Shown: in pieces, positions 1-8,656 of the stretch | Layout of the letters: each line of letters opens with the position of its first letter | Numbering within the stretch: position 1 is the stretch's first letter | NCBI GenBank assembly: GCA_013388755.1 | Contig: JACAEQ010000073.1 | Location: forward strand, 1 to 42,382 | Direction of reading: 5' to 3' | Length of the DNA: 42,382 nucleotides | Source: Chloroflexota bacterium | GTDB lineage: Bacteria; Chloroflexota; Chloroflexia; Chloroflexales; Roseiflexaceae | Notes under the pieces: model-generated | The model's database searches: none | The model's input: only the letters and a program-made list of their open reading frames with translations | What the model was told of the DNA's origin: nothing | Program-made: the position numbers and the translations under genes

Positions 1-132
1 CCCTGTCATGCAATTGGTTCCAGAACCCTGGCCGAAAAGTCTTGACACGCCCACGGAATGTCAAACCGAATCGCGACCGCATCAGGACGCGGTCGTATAA
101 AAACTCTACCCTTGAGAGGCTGGGGGGGAGGA

Positions 133-198
133 GTCGGACTCCCGCCCCCGGCGGGGGCGGGCTGGGGTGGGGGCGAAGAGCTTATTTGAAAGGTATTG
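133..198 (+). repeat. Dispersed G/C-rich repeat, copy 1
   Basis: The segment starts GTCGGACTCCC, runs through C-rich and G-rich blocks that can pair with each other, and ends in a TATTTGAAAGGTATTG-like tail. A shorter, diverged copy with the same order of blocks lies at 42004-42064 in the same orientation. Both copies are intergenic. The C-block/G-block pair would form a hairpin in RNA or single-stranded DNA. Confidence 0.65.
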
Positions 199-415
199 GA
201 GCTAGTACAGCCCCCTGAATGTGCGCAAGGAACTCTGGCATGCGATTCGCGGAATCGAGCTTCCCCGAAGCCTGAGAAGGGCATGAACAGACCAGAGATG
301 GCATGCCGGCACCCGCATGGCAGGGGAGCCGGAAACGTGCGAACTTCCGGGAAGCCACGCCAGGCGGCGGTACATCGGCCGGGGATCGCCGCAGTGCGCT
401 ACGATCATCCATGAA

Positions 416-448
416 GAGGGTTGCTGCGGCGGTACCGCCGCAGCCCTC
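416..448. repeat. Perfect 20-bp palindrome with extended stem
   Basis: Positions 424-443 read CTGCGGCGGTACCGCCGCAG, a perfect palindrome centred on GGTACC. The arms continue as GAGGG (416-420) and CCCTC (444-448) around a 3-nt bulge. It lies 26 bp upstream of the first gene's start codon. It could be the terminator of a gene left of the window (no T-run follows) or an operator-like dyad. Confidence 0.6.
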
Positions 449-474
449 GCCACTCATCAACCCACGGAATCTGC

Positions 475-1275
475 ATGGTTCGCAACTTCCTCAGCGGCGC
501 ATCCTATCCCTTCCATGCGCTGGTCATGCTTCAGCGTTATCCGGCGCTCTGGAAATACATCGCGTTTCCAATTCTGCTGAATATACTGGTTGGCGCAACC
601 ATCTACGCCGGCCTGCTACTGGCTGGTTTTCGCGGCATTGATGCCCTGATTGCCACACTGCCGGAATGGGCCTCGATTGTGGGCTGGCTCCTTCGCGCCT
701 TGCTTCTCGTGACGCTGCTGATCGCGACAGGCTATCTGCTGGTACGCTTTGGCGTCGTGCTTGGCGCGCCGTTCTATGGCCGCCTGTCGGAACGGCTGGA
801 GGAACTGCGCGACGGGGTAGCGTTCGATGCACCGCCGCCCACCGTGAGCAATGTGGCGCACGATGTCGGCCGGGCGCTGCTCTTCGAGATTAAAAAACTG
901 CTCCTGGCGCTGACGATCGGGTTGCCTGTACTGCTGCTGAACCTGATCCCGTTTGCAGGATCGGTGCTTGCAACCGCGGGTGGCATCGCACTTGGCGCAA
1001 CCATTTCGTGTCTCGACTTTCTCGACCCGCCGCTCGAGCGCCGCCGGTTGCGGTTTCGCACCAAACTCGGCGCCATTCGTCGTGGCCTGCCGGCTACCGC
1101 CGGATTCGGCCTGATCTGCCTCGGCCTGGTCAGCATCCCCTTGATCAACCTGTTTGCCGTCCCGCTCTGTATTACGGCAGGGACACTCTTCTACTGCGAC
1201 CACAAGCACGAATTTCCTGGCAATCCCGCCATGGTTAGGAAATCTTCATCATTGGCGCAGGATCCCCCCTCTTGA
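475..1275 (+). CDS. EI24/CysZ-like integral membrane protein
   Basis: The 266-residue product starts MVRNFLSGASYPFHALVML and looks like an EI24-domain (CysZ-like) membrane protein. Hydrophobic segments lie near residues 28-50, 60-92, 142-185 and 212-245, with an Arg-rich soluble loop (FLDPPLERRRLRF) before the last one. The first half (aromatic-rich start, two membrane spans, then a GAPFYGRLSERLEE-type amphipathic stretch) is what I expect of the EI24 family. CysZ in enterobacteria takes part in sulfate uptake, but many EI24 proteins have unknown substrates and no sulfate genes are adjacent, so the substrate is left open. The ATG at 475 was chosen because the 18 upstream in-frame residues are basic and read through the palindrome. 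The gene is followed by a separate promoter-like region. Confidence 0.75.
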   Translation: MVRNFLSGASYPFHALVMLQRYPALWKYIAFPILLNILVGATIYAGLLLAGFRGIDALIATLPEWASIVGWLLRALLLVTLLIATGYLLVRFGVVLGAPFYGRLSERLEELRDGVAFDAPPPTVSNVAHDVGRALLFEIKKLLLALTIGLPVLLLNLIPFAGSVLATAGGIALGATISCLDFLDPPLERRRLRFRTKLGAIRRGLPATAGFGLICLGLVSIPLINLFAVPLCITAGTLFYCDHKHEFPGNPAMVRKSSSLAQDPPS

Positions 1276-1299
1276 CGGCATGCGGCACCATGATACACT
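1272..1299 (+). promoter_or_regulatory. Possible promoter of the TRAP transporter genes
   Basis: TTGACG (1272-1277) and TACACT (1294-1299) are separated by 16 bp, right after the stop codon of the membrane protein gene. If used, it would give an untranslated leader of about 260 nt before the solute-binding protein. The -10 box matches only four of six positions. Confidence 0.35.
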
Positions 1300-1568
1300 T
1301 GACGCCATCACTGTACCGATCGTCAATCTCCGTATCAATACCCTCCTCCGCTGAGAGGAGTATCTCGCTATAACAGCCAGCAGGCATCAGAGCACCGTCG
1401 TCATTGTGCGCGCATGAGCGCGCGCGGGCACTGCCGGCGAATCTGTGCGCGCATTCGGTCATCCGCAGCGGCTGCACCGCACCTGCGGAGCTGGTGGTGT
1501 GCCTTGCAGCGTGGTTATAGCGCCGGTCTGTCGTACATCGCATTTCGTAACGACGAAGGAGGGCACGG
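1300..1568 (+). other. Long leader upstream of the solute-binding protein
   Basis: No gene is visible. There is a small hairpin, CTCCTC (1343-1348) with GAGGAG (1355-1360) around a 6-nt loop. The GC-rich remainder (for example an alternating CGCG tract near 1410-1430) shows no riboswitch consensus I can recognise. A strong Shine-Dalgarno, AAGGAGG, lies just upstream of the ATG at 1569. Confidence 0.4.
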
Positions 1569-2624
1569 ATGCACAGACGAACGCTGGCGATCCTCTGGCT
1601 AGTAACAGCACTGATCCTGGCGGCATGCGGCCAGGCGGCGCCGACTGCACCGGTGGCTCCGCCGACCACCGCACCGGCAGCGGCACAACCCACCACCGCA
1701 CCGGCAGCGGCACAACCCACATCTCCACCCCGAACCGAGAAACTACGCCTGATTATCGGCACGGGAGGCACGGGAGGCGTGTTCTTCCCATACGGTGGTG
1801 GCCTGGCCCGGATTCTTACGGAGAAGATGCCGAATACCGAGGCGACTGCCCAGGAAACGGGCGGCTCGGTGGACAATATGAAGCTCATTCAAAATGGTGA
1901 AATCCAGATCGGAATGACCACGGTCGACTCGGCATATGACGGTGTGAATGGAATCGCAGCGTACGAAGCAACCGGCAAGGTGCCGGCCGTCACGCTTGCT
2001 GTCCTCTATCAGAGCTTCATCCATGTCGTCGCCCTCGCCGACTCAGGCATTACCAGCGTGGCCGACATGAAAGGGCATCCGGTATCGGTCGGTTCGGCAG
2101 GCAGCAGCACGGAGACCGCAGCATTGCGCCTGCTCGAAGCAGCCGGCCTGACGCCCTCCGATATCAGCCAGGAAAATCTGGGCGTCGCGGACTCCGTCGC
2201 GGCCATGAAAGATAAGAAGATTGACGCCTTCTTCTGGATTGGCGGACTACCGACAGCCGCGGTTACTGACCTGGTGACGACAGAATCGGTGGTATTCATT
2301 GATACCAGCGCGCTCTTGCAGCCGATGGTCGACAAATATGGCCCGATCTACACCGCCATGACATTACCGGGTGGAACGTATAAGGGAACCGATCAGGACG
2401 TGGCCGGGATTGGCGTTGGCAACATTCTTGTTGTGAACGAGGCCATGCCTGCCGACGAGGTGAAAGAGATTTTGACGACAATCTTCGATAATATCGAAGA
2501 GGTGCGTCAGATTCACCCGGCGGCGCGCTCGTTGAGCCTGGAGACTGCCGCCACCGGATCGTCCATCCCGTTCCACCCGGCGGCCATTGAGTTCTTTAAG
2601 GAAAAAGGAGTCTGGAAAGACTAA
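1569..2624 (+). CDS. TAXI-family TRAP transporter solute-binding lipoprotein
   Basis: This 351-residue product is the extracytoplasmic substrate-binding subunit of a TRAP-type transporter of the TAXI branch. A lipoprotein signal peptide ends in the lipobox LAAC (Cys at about residue 20). It is followed by a Thr/Pro/Ala linker with two identical 9-residue units (TTAPAAAQP), then the mature domain from about residue 55. Family marks include GTGGTGGVFFPYGGGLA near the start of the domain, the conserved ETGGSVDN stretch, and SVGSAGSSTET in the hinge region. TAXI proteins bind small acidic ligands such as glutamate or dicarboxylates; the actual ligand cannot be read from sequence. The start is supported by AAGGAGG seven bases upstream. 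The fused membrane component follows after 185 bp. The lipid anchor is as expected for a monoderm-like Chloroflexota cell surface. Confidence 0.93.
   Translation: MHRRTLAILWLVTALILAACGQAAPTAPVAPPTTAPAAAQPTTAPAAAQPTSPPRTEKLRLIIGTGGTGGVFFPYGGGLARILTEKMPNTEATAQETGGSVDNMKLIQNGEIQIGMTTVDSAYDGVNGIAAYEATGKVPAVTLAVLYQSFIHVVALADSGITSVADMKGHPVSVGSAGSSTETAALRLLEAAGLTPSDISQENLGVADSVAAMKDKKIDAFFWIGGLPTAAVTDLVTTESVVFIDTSALLQPMVDKYGPIYTAMTLPGGTYKGTDQDVAGIGVGNILVVNEAMPADEVKEILTTIFDNIEEVRQIHPAARSLSLETAATGSSIPFHPAAIEFFKEKGVWKD
1665..1718 (+). repeat. Two tandem 27-bp units in the lipoprotein linker
   Basis: Two identical in-frame 27-bp units (1665-1691 and 1692-1718) encode TTAPAAAQP twice, in the flexible linker between lipid anchor and binding domain. 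Their identity at DNA level suggests a recent slip duplication and a linker free to vary in length. Confidence 0.85.
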
Positions 2625-2635
2625 ATGAGACGAGT

Positions 2636-2780
2636 GACGCGGTGACGTGCTTCCGCGTCTGCCAGGCCTGCGGTAGCGTGGTACTCCCCGTCAGGGCGGC
2701 TCACGAGCCGGCTCGACCAGTACCACTCTGCCGCGGTCCAGCAAGCCAGTTACGCGCCGTGATGCTAGCGACCGCGTAAC
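2636..2780 (+). promoter_or_regulatory. Three consecutive stem-loops between binding protein and permease
   Basis: The gap between the two transporter genes holds three inverted repeats. First, GACGCGG (2636-2642) with CCGCGTC (2653-2659). Second, a 15-bp stem (2671-2685 with 2719-2733, one mismatch and one G-U pair) enclosing CGGCTC-AC-GAGCCG (2697-2710). Third, GTTACGCG (2749-2756) with CGCGTAAC (2773-2780). No T-run follows. Such structures between a binding protein and its membrane component often stabilise the upstream message or partly stop transcription; that role is inferred here. Confidence 0.65.
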
Positions 2781-2809
2781 GTCCGTGAATAAGCGGGAGG
2801 AAATCAGCG

Positions 2810-5092
2810 ATGAGCACTGCCGCCGGCGCCGGGGCTCACGACAGCGGCGCTACCGATGACGAAGTCTTCAACCAGGAAAAAGTAGAGCAACTGATCGAAG
2901 AGTATGAAAACGAGGCGCAGGCGCGCAAACTCGGCGGCGCCTGGGCGTGGATCGCCGGAATCATCGCGGCACTGCTCTCGATCTATGCCCTGTACTGGAC
3001 CCAGGCGACCATCACGACCCAGGTCTACCGCGCGACGTTCTTGATGTTCGTGCTGGCGTTGACCTTCTTCTACTTTCCACTGCGAAAGGTCGCACGCCCG
3101 ACCGTCCCCTGGTACGATGTGGTGCTGGCGGTCCTCGGAGCCGCCAGCATGATTTACCTGGCGCTCAATTTCCGTGAGGCATTGCAGCGCGTGACCCAGC
3201 CAACACCCGTTGAACTGGTGATGGGTACGATCATGTTGCTGCTGGTGCTTGAAGCCACACGCCGTACAACAGGTATGGCGCTGACACTGGTCGCGGTCTT
3301 CTCGATCCTCTACGCGCTGTTTGGCTCAGTCTTTCCAGAGCCATTCGACCACCGCGGCATCAGCCTGCAACGGCTGATCGGCACCAATTACCTGACGCTC
3401 CAGGGGGTCTTCGGTGTGCCGCTGGACGTCGCGGCAACGTTCATCGTGCTCTTTACCATTTACGGGGCCGTCCTCGAATATAGTGGTGCCGGCAAGTTTT
3501 TTATTGACTGGTCGTTTGCAGCGCTGGGCAAATCGAAGAGCGGCGCCGGGCCAGGACGCACCGTTGCGGCCGCCGGATTCCTGCTCGGCACCGTTTCCGG
3601 CAGTGGCGTTGCGACCACCGTTACCCTCGGCTCACTCTCCTGGCCGATGCTGCGGAAGGCCGGTTATGACAAAACGGTAGCCGCCGGTATGCTGGCCGCT
3701 TCGGGGATTGGCGCAACCCTCTCGCCGCCGACACTCGGTGCTGCGGCGTTCCTCATCGCCGAGTACCTTGACATCTCGTACCTCGATGTGCTGATTATGG
3801 CGATCGTCCCCACAATACTCTACTACCTGTCGATTGTGCTCATGATCGAAGCCGACTCGCGCCGCATGGCGACACAGGCGGTCGAGTTCAAGACTGAAGC
3901 ATTGTGGGATCTGACGCGCAAGTTTGGCTATCACTTCTCGTCGCTGTTTGCCGTCGCCATCCTGATGGCCTTCGGTATGACGCCATTTATGGCGGTCTAC
4001 TGGTCGATCGTGATCGCCTTCTGTCTGAGTTTCCTCCGTCCCGAGACGCGTCTGACATCGTTCAGGGCGCTCGCGGCAGGTGTGGCACTGACGCTGGTGT
4101 TGCTGGCGCTCGAGGTTACCGGCGTACTGCCGCGGATGCGACCATCGGTGGCAATCTTCTGGGGCCTGATGCTCACGATCGTCATCGCAGCCGGGCTGGC
4201 ATTGCGTAACCGTATGCGGGCCATCAGCGGCGAAGACGAAAATCAGCGCATTCTGAAAGCGATGGAGTATGGCGGGCGAAGCGTCGTGGCGATTGCCGCC
4301 ACAACCGCCTGCGCCGGCATTATCGTGTCGGCGGTAACGCTGACGGGGCTGGGGCTGAAGATCTCGGGTCTGATCGTCGGGCTGGGCGCCGGTAGCATTC
4401 TGCTGACGGTCTTTTTCGCTGCCATCGCTGTCTGGGTGCTGGGGCTGGCGGTGCCGGTGACGGCATCGTATATTCTGGCTGCCGTGATGATTGTGCCAGC
4501 GTTACGCCAGGTGGGGGTACCCGAACCGGCCGCGCACATGTTCATCTTCTACTACGCCGTGCTGGCCGACGTGTCACCGCCGACGGCGCTTGCGCCGATG
4601 GCAGCGGCAGCGATCACCGGCGGTCGCCCCTGGCCGACCATGTTTATGGCCTGGAAGTATTGCCTGCCAGGGTTCCTGGTACCATTCATGTTTACCATGA
4701 CGATTGATGGAACGAGCCTGCTGTTGCTGCTGGAACGCATCGGCAGTACGACAGGCGAGGTGGCGCTGGCATTCCAGCCAGCGTGGAACGAGGCGCTGGC
4801 GGCTGGTGGCTGGTGGACGATTGCCGTCACATTTTTTACGAGCTGTATCGCCGTCGCCGCACTGGCGGTCACCTTCGGCGGCTGGCTGTTGCGCCAGGCA
4901 AACCTGTTCGAGCGGGCCGTCATGGGCATTGGCGGCCTGGCATTGTTGTACGCCGATCTCGGCGCCGATGCAATCGGGTTCGGGCTCGTGCTGCTTGGCC
5001 TGGCGGTACACTGGCTGCGTGTGCGCCGCGCTTTGCAGGCGCCGGTGAACACGGCGGATCAGGAGCCCTTGAACGAACGAGTGGTCGGGTGA
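2810..5092 (+). CDS. TRAP transporter permease, fused 4TM-12TM (TAXI type)
   Basis: This 760-residue membrane protein joins the small (DctQ-like) and large (DctM-like) TRAP membrane components in one chain, the usual arrangement for TAXI transporters. After an acidic, soluble N-terminus of about 45 residues come hydrophobic segments through nearly the whole length. The DctM part shows GTVSGSGVATTVTLG and ASGIGATLSPPTLGAAAFLIAEYL near residues 265-320, and a second related segment, YAVLADVSPPTALAPMAAAA, near 580-605, as expected for the two inverted halves. The start at 2810 follows GGGAGGAAATCAGCG. It works with the lipoprotein encoded upstream, using an ion gradient to bring the bound substrate across the membrane. 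It ends 22 bp from the stop codon of uvrA, which converges on it. Confidence 0.93.
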   Translation: MSTAAGAGAHDSGATDDEVFNQEKVEQLIEEYENEAQARKLGGAWAWIAGIIAALLSIYALYWTQATITTQVYRATFLMFVLALTFFYFPLRKVARPTVPWYDVVLAVLGAASMIYLALNFREALQRVTQPTPVELVMGTIMLLLVLEATRRTTGMALTLVAVFSILYALFGSVFPEPFDHRGISLQRLIGTNYLTLQGVFGVPLDVAATFIVLFTIYGAVLEYSGAGKFFIDWSFAALGKSKSGAGPGRTVAAAGFLLGTVSGSGVATTVTLGSLSWPMLRKAGYDKTVAAGMLAASGIGATLSPPTLGAAAFLIAEYLDISYLDVLIMAIVPTILYYLSIVLMIEADSRRMATQAVEFKTEALWDLTRKFGYHFSSLFAVAILMAFGMTPFMAVYWSIVIAFCLSFLRPETRLTSFRALAAGVALTLVLLALEVTGVLPRMRPSVAIFWGLMLTIVIAAGLALRNRMRAISGEDENQRILKAMEYGGRSVVAIAATTACAGIIVSAVTLTGLGLKISGLIVGLGAGSILLTVFFAAIAVWVLGLAVPVTASYILAAVMIVPALRQVGVPEPAAHMFIFYYAVLADVSPPTALAPMAAAAITGGRPWPTMFMAWKYCLPGFLVPFMFTMTIDGTSLLLLLERIGSTTGEVALAFQPAWNEALAAGGWWTIAVTFFTSCIAVAALAVTFGGWLLRQANLFERAVMGIGGLALLYADLGADAIGFGLVLLGLAVHWLRVRRALQAPVNTADQEPLNERVVG

Positions 5093-5103
5093 CGGCATCT
5101 CTT

Positions 5104-5128
5104 CGGGGGCGCGGTTATCGCGCCCCCG
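5104..5128. terminator. Shared hairpin between TRAP permease and uvrA
   Basis: A 10-bp perfect stem (CGGGGGCGCG at 5104-5113 pairing with 5119-5128) encloses the loop GTTAT. The loop contains the uvrA stop codon (TAA on the minus strand, 5115-5117). It can fold in transcripts from either side, so it may end both. No T-run follows on either strand, so classical intrinsic termination is uncertain. Confidence 0.6.
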
Positions 5129-8100
5129 GAGCAACCCCCTGCAAGAGTTCGCGCAAGAACCGCCCCGTGTGCGATGCCTCATTCTGCGCCACATCTTCTG
5201 GCGTACCCTGCGCCACCACCACCCCGCCACCGTCACCACCCTCCGGGCCCATATCAATCACCCAGTCGGCGGTTTTGATGACGTCCAGGTTGTGCTCAAT
5301 AACCAGCACGGTGTTGCCGGCGTCCACCAGGCGATGCAAGACGGCCAGCAGGCGCTGCACATCAGCAAAGTGCAGGCCGGTCGTTGGTTCATCGAGGATG
5401 TAGATCGTCCGGCCAGTGGCCGCGCGCGCCAGTTCCCTGGCCAGCTTCACACGCTGCGCCTCGCCGCCGGAAAGGGTCGTCGCCGACTGGCCAAGCGCAA
5501 TATAGTCGAGACCGACATCGTGCAATGTTTGCAGAATGCGCTTGATCCGCGGTACATTGTCAAAGAACTCGAGCGCCGTCTGCACATCCATCTCAAGCAC
5601 ATCAGCGATCGACTTCCCTTTGTACCTGACCTGCAGCGTTTCACGGTTGTACCGTTTCCCCTTGCAGACATCACAGCGCACCCAGACATCGGCCAGGAAC
5701 TGCATGTCGATCCGCTTCTCGCCGTTCCCCTCACACGCTTCGCAACGACCACCTTTGAGGTTGAATGAGAACCGGCCGGCATCATAGCCGCGCAGTTTCG
5801 CCTCGTTGGTTGCGGCGAACAGCTCGCGGATCAGGTCGAACAGCTTGACGTAGGTAGCCGGATTCGACCGCGGCGTACGCCCGATAGGTTGCTGATCAAT
5901 ATCAATCACCTTGTCAAGATGTTCCAGGCCACGCAGGCCGCGAAACGGGCCAGGTTTGAGTTGCGCCTTGTTCAGGCGATTGGCCAGCGCCGGGTAGAGC
6001 GTTTCAGTAACCAGTGACGACTTACCGGAGCCGGAAACGCCAGTAATGCAGACGAACAGGCCAAGCGGAAAGCGCACCGTCACATCACGCAGATTATTCA
6101 TTGTTGCGCCTTCGATCTCCAGCCACGGCGCATCGGTTGATCGTGGAACGGCATCCTCCACGCGCACCGGGCGAGCGCGGCGACGCGACAGGCGCACGGC
6201 ATCACCGGCGAGAGGCCGCGCGGTCGCAATCCGGCGTTGCGCCGGCACCGCGATTTCGAGGCGCCCGGCGAGGTACGCTCCCGTCTGCGACTCGGGCACC
6301 GTGGCGATCAGGTCGGGCGGGCCGGCAGCGACGACGTGACCACCCTTCACGCCTGCTCCCGGGCCGAAGTCAACGAGCCAGTCAGCGGCCTGCATCGTCT
6401 CAAGGTCGTGCTCGACCACAATCACCGTATTACCGAGATCGCGCAGCTTCAGCAACGTGTCGAGCAACTTGCGATTATCGCGCTGATGCAGGCCGATACT
6501 CGGCTCATCAAGAATGTACATAACGCCAACCAGGCCAGAACCAATCTGCGACGCCAGCCGGATGCGTTGCGCCTCACCGCCGGAAAGAGTCGGCGCGGGC
6601 CGTTCAAGCGTCAGATAATGCAGGCCAACATTGAGCAGAAAGCCGAGCCGCTCACGAATCTCTTTTAGCACATCGCTGACGATGGCAAGCTGATAGTCGC
6701 TGAGACGCGCAGGTGGTTGCCTGTGCTCAACGCCATTGCCATGCGGTATCGCCTGCCCGTTTGTAGCGTGCACCCGCTGGCCACCGGGTACATCGTCGCC
6801 GGTGAGTGACATCACCCAGCGCAACGCATCGGCAATATGCATGCGCGTTACCTCGCGCAAGGAATGGCCGCCGACGGTAACGGCCAGGCTCTCGGGGCGC
6901 AGGCGCGCGCCATGGCACGCCGGGCACGGTTGCTCACTCATGAAACTCTGGTAGAACTCGCGGGTATAGTCGCTGCCGGTCTGATGAAAGCGGCGGCTGA
7001 TTTCTCGGGCCAGGCCTTCCCACGGGCGCATAAACTCGCCGTGACTGCCGGTGCTCTCATCGTGCCAGCTATACCGGATACGTTCCTTCCCGCTGCCATA
7101 GATAATGACCTCGCGCGCACGCTCGCCCAGTTGATCCCATGGCGTGTCGAGGTCAAAGCCATAGTGCAACGCGATCGCCGACAGGACGCGATACCCCCAC
7201 GAATCACGTTTCTTGCGCAACTCGCCCCAGTAGGGAACAGCACCGTCGTGCAAGGTCAGCGACGGGTTCGGCACCAGCAGGTTCGGATCGACCTCCAGGC
7301 GAGTGCCGAGGCCGGTGCATTCGGGGCAGGCGCCCTGCGGATTGTTGAATGAAAACATCTGCGGCGAAAGCTCAGGGAAGGAGATGTTGCAGGATGTGCA
7401 GGTATTTGCCTCGCTCATGAGCCATTCTTCAGCAGCAGGCGGCTCTGCCATGGCGATCGCCTGATCCTCATCCCCGGCAGTGCCTGCCGCGCGCATGGCC
7501 GGCTTGCGGCCCGCCTGGCGTTTCCCCCCGTGCACACTGATAATCAGTTGCCCCTCACCAACCCGCAGCGCCTGCTCAACACTGTCCGTCAGGCGAGTTA
7601 CAAAAGCGTCCCATTCGCTCTGCGCCCCTTCCTGCGCCCGGCCCATCACGGGCGTTGCCATGCCCGCATCCTCGGATGAGCCGCCAACGGCCGCCGTACG
7701 TGCCGGCATGACGAGCCGATCGACCACGATCTCAATCGTGTGCTTGACCTTCTTGTTGAGCTTGATGTCACTGGCCAGGTCATACACCTCGCCATCAACC
7801 CGCACCCTGGCAAACCCCTCGGCGCGCGCTTCGGCGAAGACATCCTTATACTCCCCTTTGCGCTGCAAGACGAGCGGCGCGAGCACCATGAACCGCGCAC
7901 CTGCCGGCAAGCCGAGGACACGGTTGACCATCTGCTCGGCGCTCTGTGAACTGACCGGCCGGCCACAACGGTGGCAATGCTGCGTCCCGACCCGGGCATA
8001 GAGCAGGCGTAGATAGTCATAGATCTCGGTCACCGTGCCGACGGTTGAGCGCGGGTTCTTTGAGGCGCTCTTCTGTTCAATCGCAATCGCCGGCGACAAC

Positions 8101-8339
8101 CCGCCGATGAAGTCAACCTTCGGCTTTTCCATCTGGCCGAGGAACTGCCGCGCATAGGCCGAGAGCGACTCGACGTAGCGGCGTTGCCCTTCGGCGTACA
8201 GCGTGTCGAACGCCAGCGACGACTTCCCCGATCCTGATACACCGGTCAGCACCACCAGCTTATCGCGCGGAATCTCGAGATCGACACCCTTGAGGTTATG
8301 CTCACGCGCTCCCTTGATGACAATTGCGTCCTTTGCCAT
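5115..8339 (-). CDS. uvrA: Excinuclease ABC subunit A
   Basis: UvrA is the damage-recognition ATPase of nucleotide excision repair; as a dimer it loads UvrB at lesions. The 1074-residue product has both ABC modules: Walker [17 protein letters not shown] near the N-terminus and [16 protein letters not shown] in the second half, and two signature/Walker B regions ([14 protein letters not shown] with [11 protein letters not shown], and [14 protein letters not shown] with [11 protein letters not shown]). Zinc sites are seen as CTSC...CPEC and CEAC...CDVC. It is about 130 residues longer than the usual 940, because of Ala/Gly/Arg-rich insertions around residues 235-265, 300-335, 560-590 and 720-755. 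The ATG at 8339 ([10 protein letters not shown]) was chosen by family alignment; the upstream in-frame extension is not family-like. A good sigma-70 promoter lies at 8481-8509. Confidence 0.98.
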   Translation of the reverse strand: MAKDAIVIKGAREHNLKGVDLEIPRDKLVVLTGVSGSGKSSLAFDTLYAEGQRRYVESLSAYARQFLGQMEKPKVDFIGGLSPAIAIEQKSASKNPRSTVGTVTEIYDYLRLLYARVGTQHCHRCGRPVSSQSAEQMVNRVLGLPAGARFMVLAPLVLQRKGEYKDVFAEARAEGFARVRVDGEVYDLASDIKLNKKVKHTIEIVVDRLVMPARTAAVGGSSEDAGMATPVMGRAQEGAQSEWDAFVTRLTDSVEQALRVGEGQLIISVHGGKRQAGRKPAMRAAGTAGDEDQAIAMAEPPAAEEWLMSEANTCTSCNISFPELSPQMFSFNNPQGACPECTGLGTRLEVDPNLLVPNPSLTLHDGAVPYWGELRKKRDSWGYRVLSAIALHYGFDLDTPWDQLGERAREVIIYGSGKERIRYSWHDESTGSHGEFMRPWEGLAREISRRFHQTGSDYTREFYQSFMSEQPCPACHGARLRPESLAVTVGGHSLREVTRMHIADALRWVMSLTGDDVPGGQRVHATNGQAIPHGNGVEHRQPPARLSDYQLAIVSDVLKEIRERLGFLLNVGLHYLTLERPAPTLSGGEAQRIRLASQIGSGLVGVMYILDEPSIGLHQRDNRKLLDTLLKLRDLGNTVIVVEHDLETMQAADWLVDFGPGAGVKGGHVVAAGPPDLIATVPESQTGAYLAGRLEIAVPAQRRIATARPLAGDAVRLSRRRARPVRVEDAVPRSTDAPWLEIEGATMNNLRDVTVRFPLGLFVCITGVSGSGKSSLVTETLYPALANRLNKAQLKPGPFRGLRGLEHLDKVIDIDQQPIGRTPRSNPATYVKLFDLIRELFAATNEAKLRGYDAGRFSFNLKGGRCEACEGNGEKRIDMQFLADVWVRCDVCKGKRYNRETLQVRYKGKSIADVLEMDVQTALEFFDNVPRIKRILQTLHDVGLDYIALGQSATTLSGGEAQRVKLARELARAATGRTIYILDEPTTGLHFADVQRLLAVLHRLVDAGNTVLVIEHNLDVIKTADWVIDMGPEGGDGGGVVVAQGTPEDVAQNEASHTGRFLRELLQGVAPGAR

Positions 8340-8656
8340 ACGATGGCGACCTTTCGCGCGACACAGGAAGGGCGGCCCGTGGGCACATGCCGCTGAGCCA
8401 CCCTCCGAAGAGAGCATAAAGGCGCTGCTGAAGCGCCATTGTCTTCAGCCGCGCCGCAGAAACCTGAACAGACGTGCGGTAGTATAGCACCAGAGCCATA
8501 GTGAGTCAATCGGCCATGGGACCGAGAGGTGCCACAAACAGAACGTTTCGTGACACGCCGGTACTGAGCCAGACCCTACGATCTACGTGAAAGCGTGCGG
8601 GCCGGATGGCATATGCAACGCGCCGACACGTACCGCAGCGTCGCATACCGGCGCGA
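8340..8656. other. Leader of uvrA and gap to the MFS gene
   Basis: No gene is visible. On the minus strand it holds the uvrA promoter and a leader of about 135 nt. In the leader, CTTCAGC (8443-8449) can pair with GCTGAAG (8427-8433), or GGCGC (8421-8425) with GCGCC (8433-8437). The two pairings share a base and crowd each other, so they may be alternatives. The part from 8510 to 8656 shows no structure I can name. Confidence 0.45.
8481..8509 (-). promoter_or_regulatory. Sigma-70-type promoter of uvrA
   Basis: Read on the minus strand, TTGACT (8504-8509) and TATACT (8481-8486) are separated by exactly 17 bp, each matching five of six consensus bases. It lies about 140 bp upstream of the uvrA start codon. 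Confidence 0.7.

Larger units (their letters stand above)
1..474. other. Gene-free left edge
   Basis: No convincing coding region is seen here; the open frames are short, overlap one another and resemble no family I recognise. The stretch holds a G/C-rich dispersed repeat (about 133-198, a second copy near the right edge of the window) and a strong palindrome just upstream of the first gene (416-448). The end of an upstream gene may lie just outside the window. Confidence 0.6.

Noticed and set aside
616-1209. Gln/Arg-rich minus-strand frame opposite the EI24-like gene
   Set aside because: Antisense composition; the plus-strand frame has regular membrane segments.
1351-1356. CTGAGA as in the thiamine-pyrophosphate riboswitch, upstream of the TRAP genes
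   Set aside because: The rest of the consensus (GGATAATGCCAGCGTAGGGA-like part) is missing, and the bases are explained by a simple hairpin.
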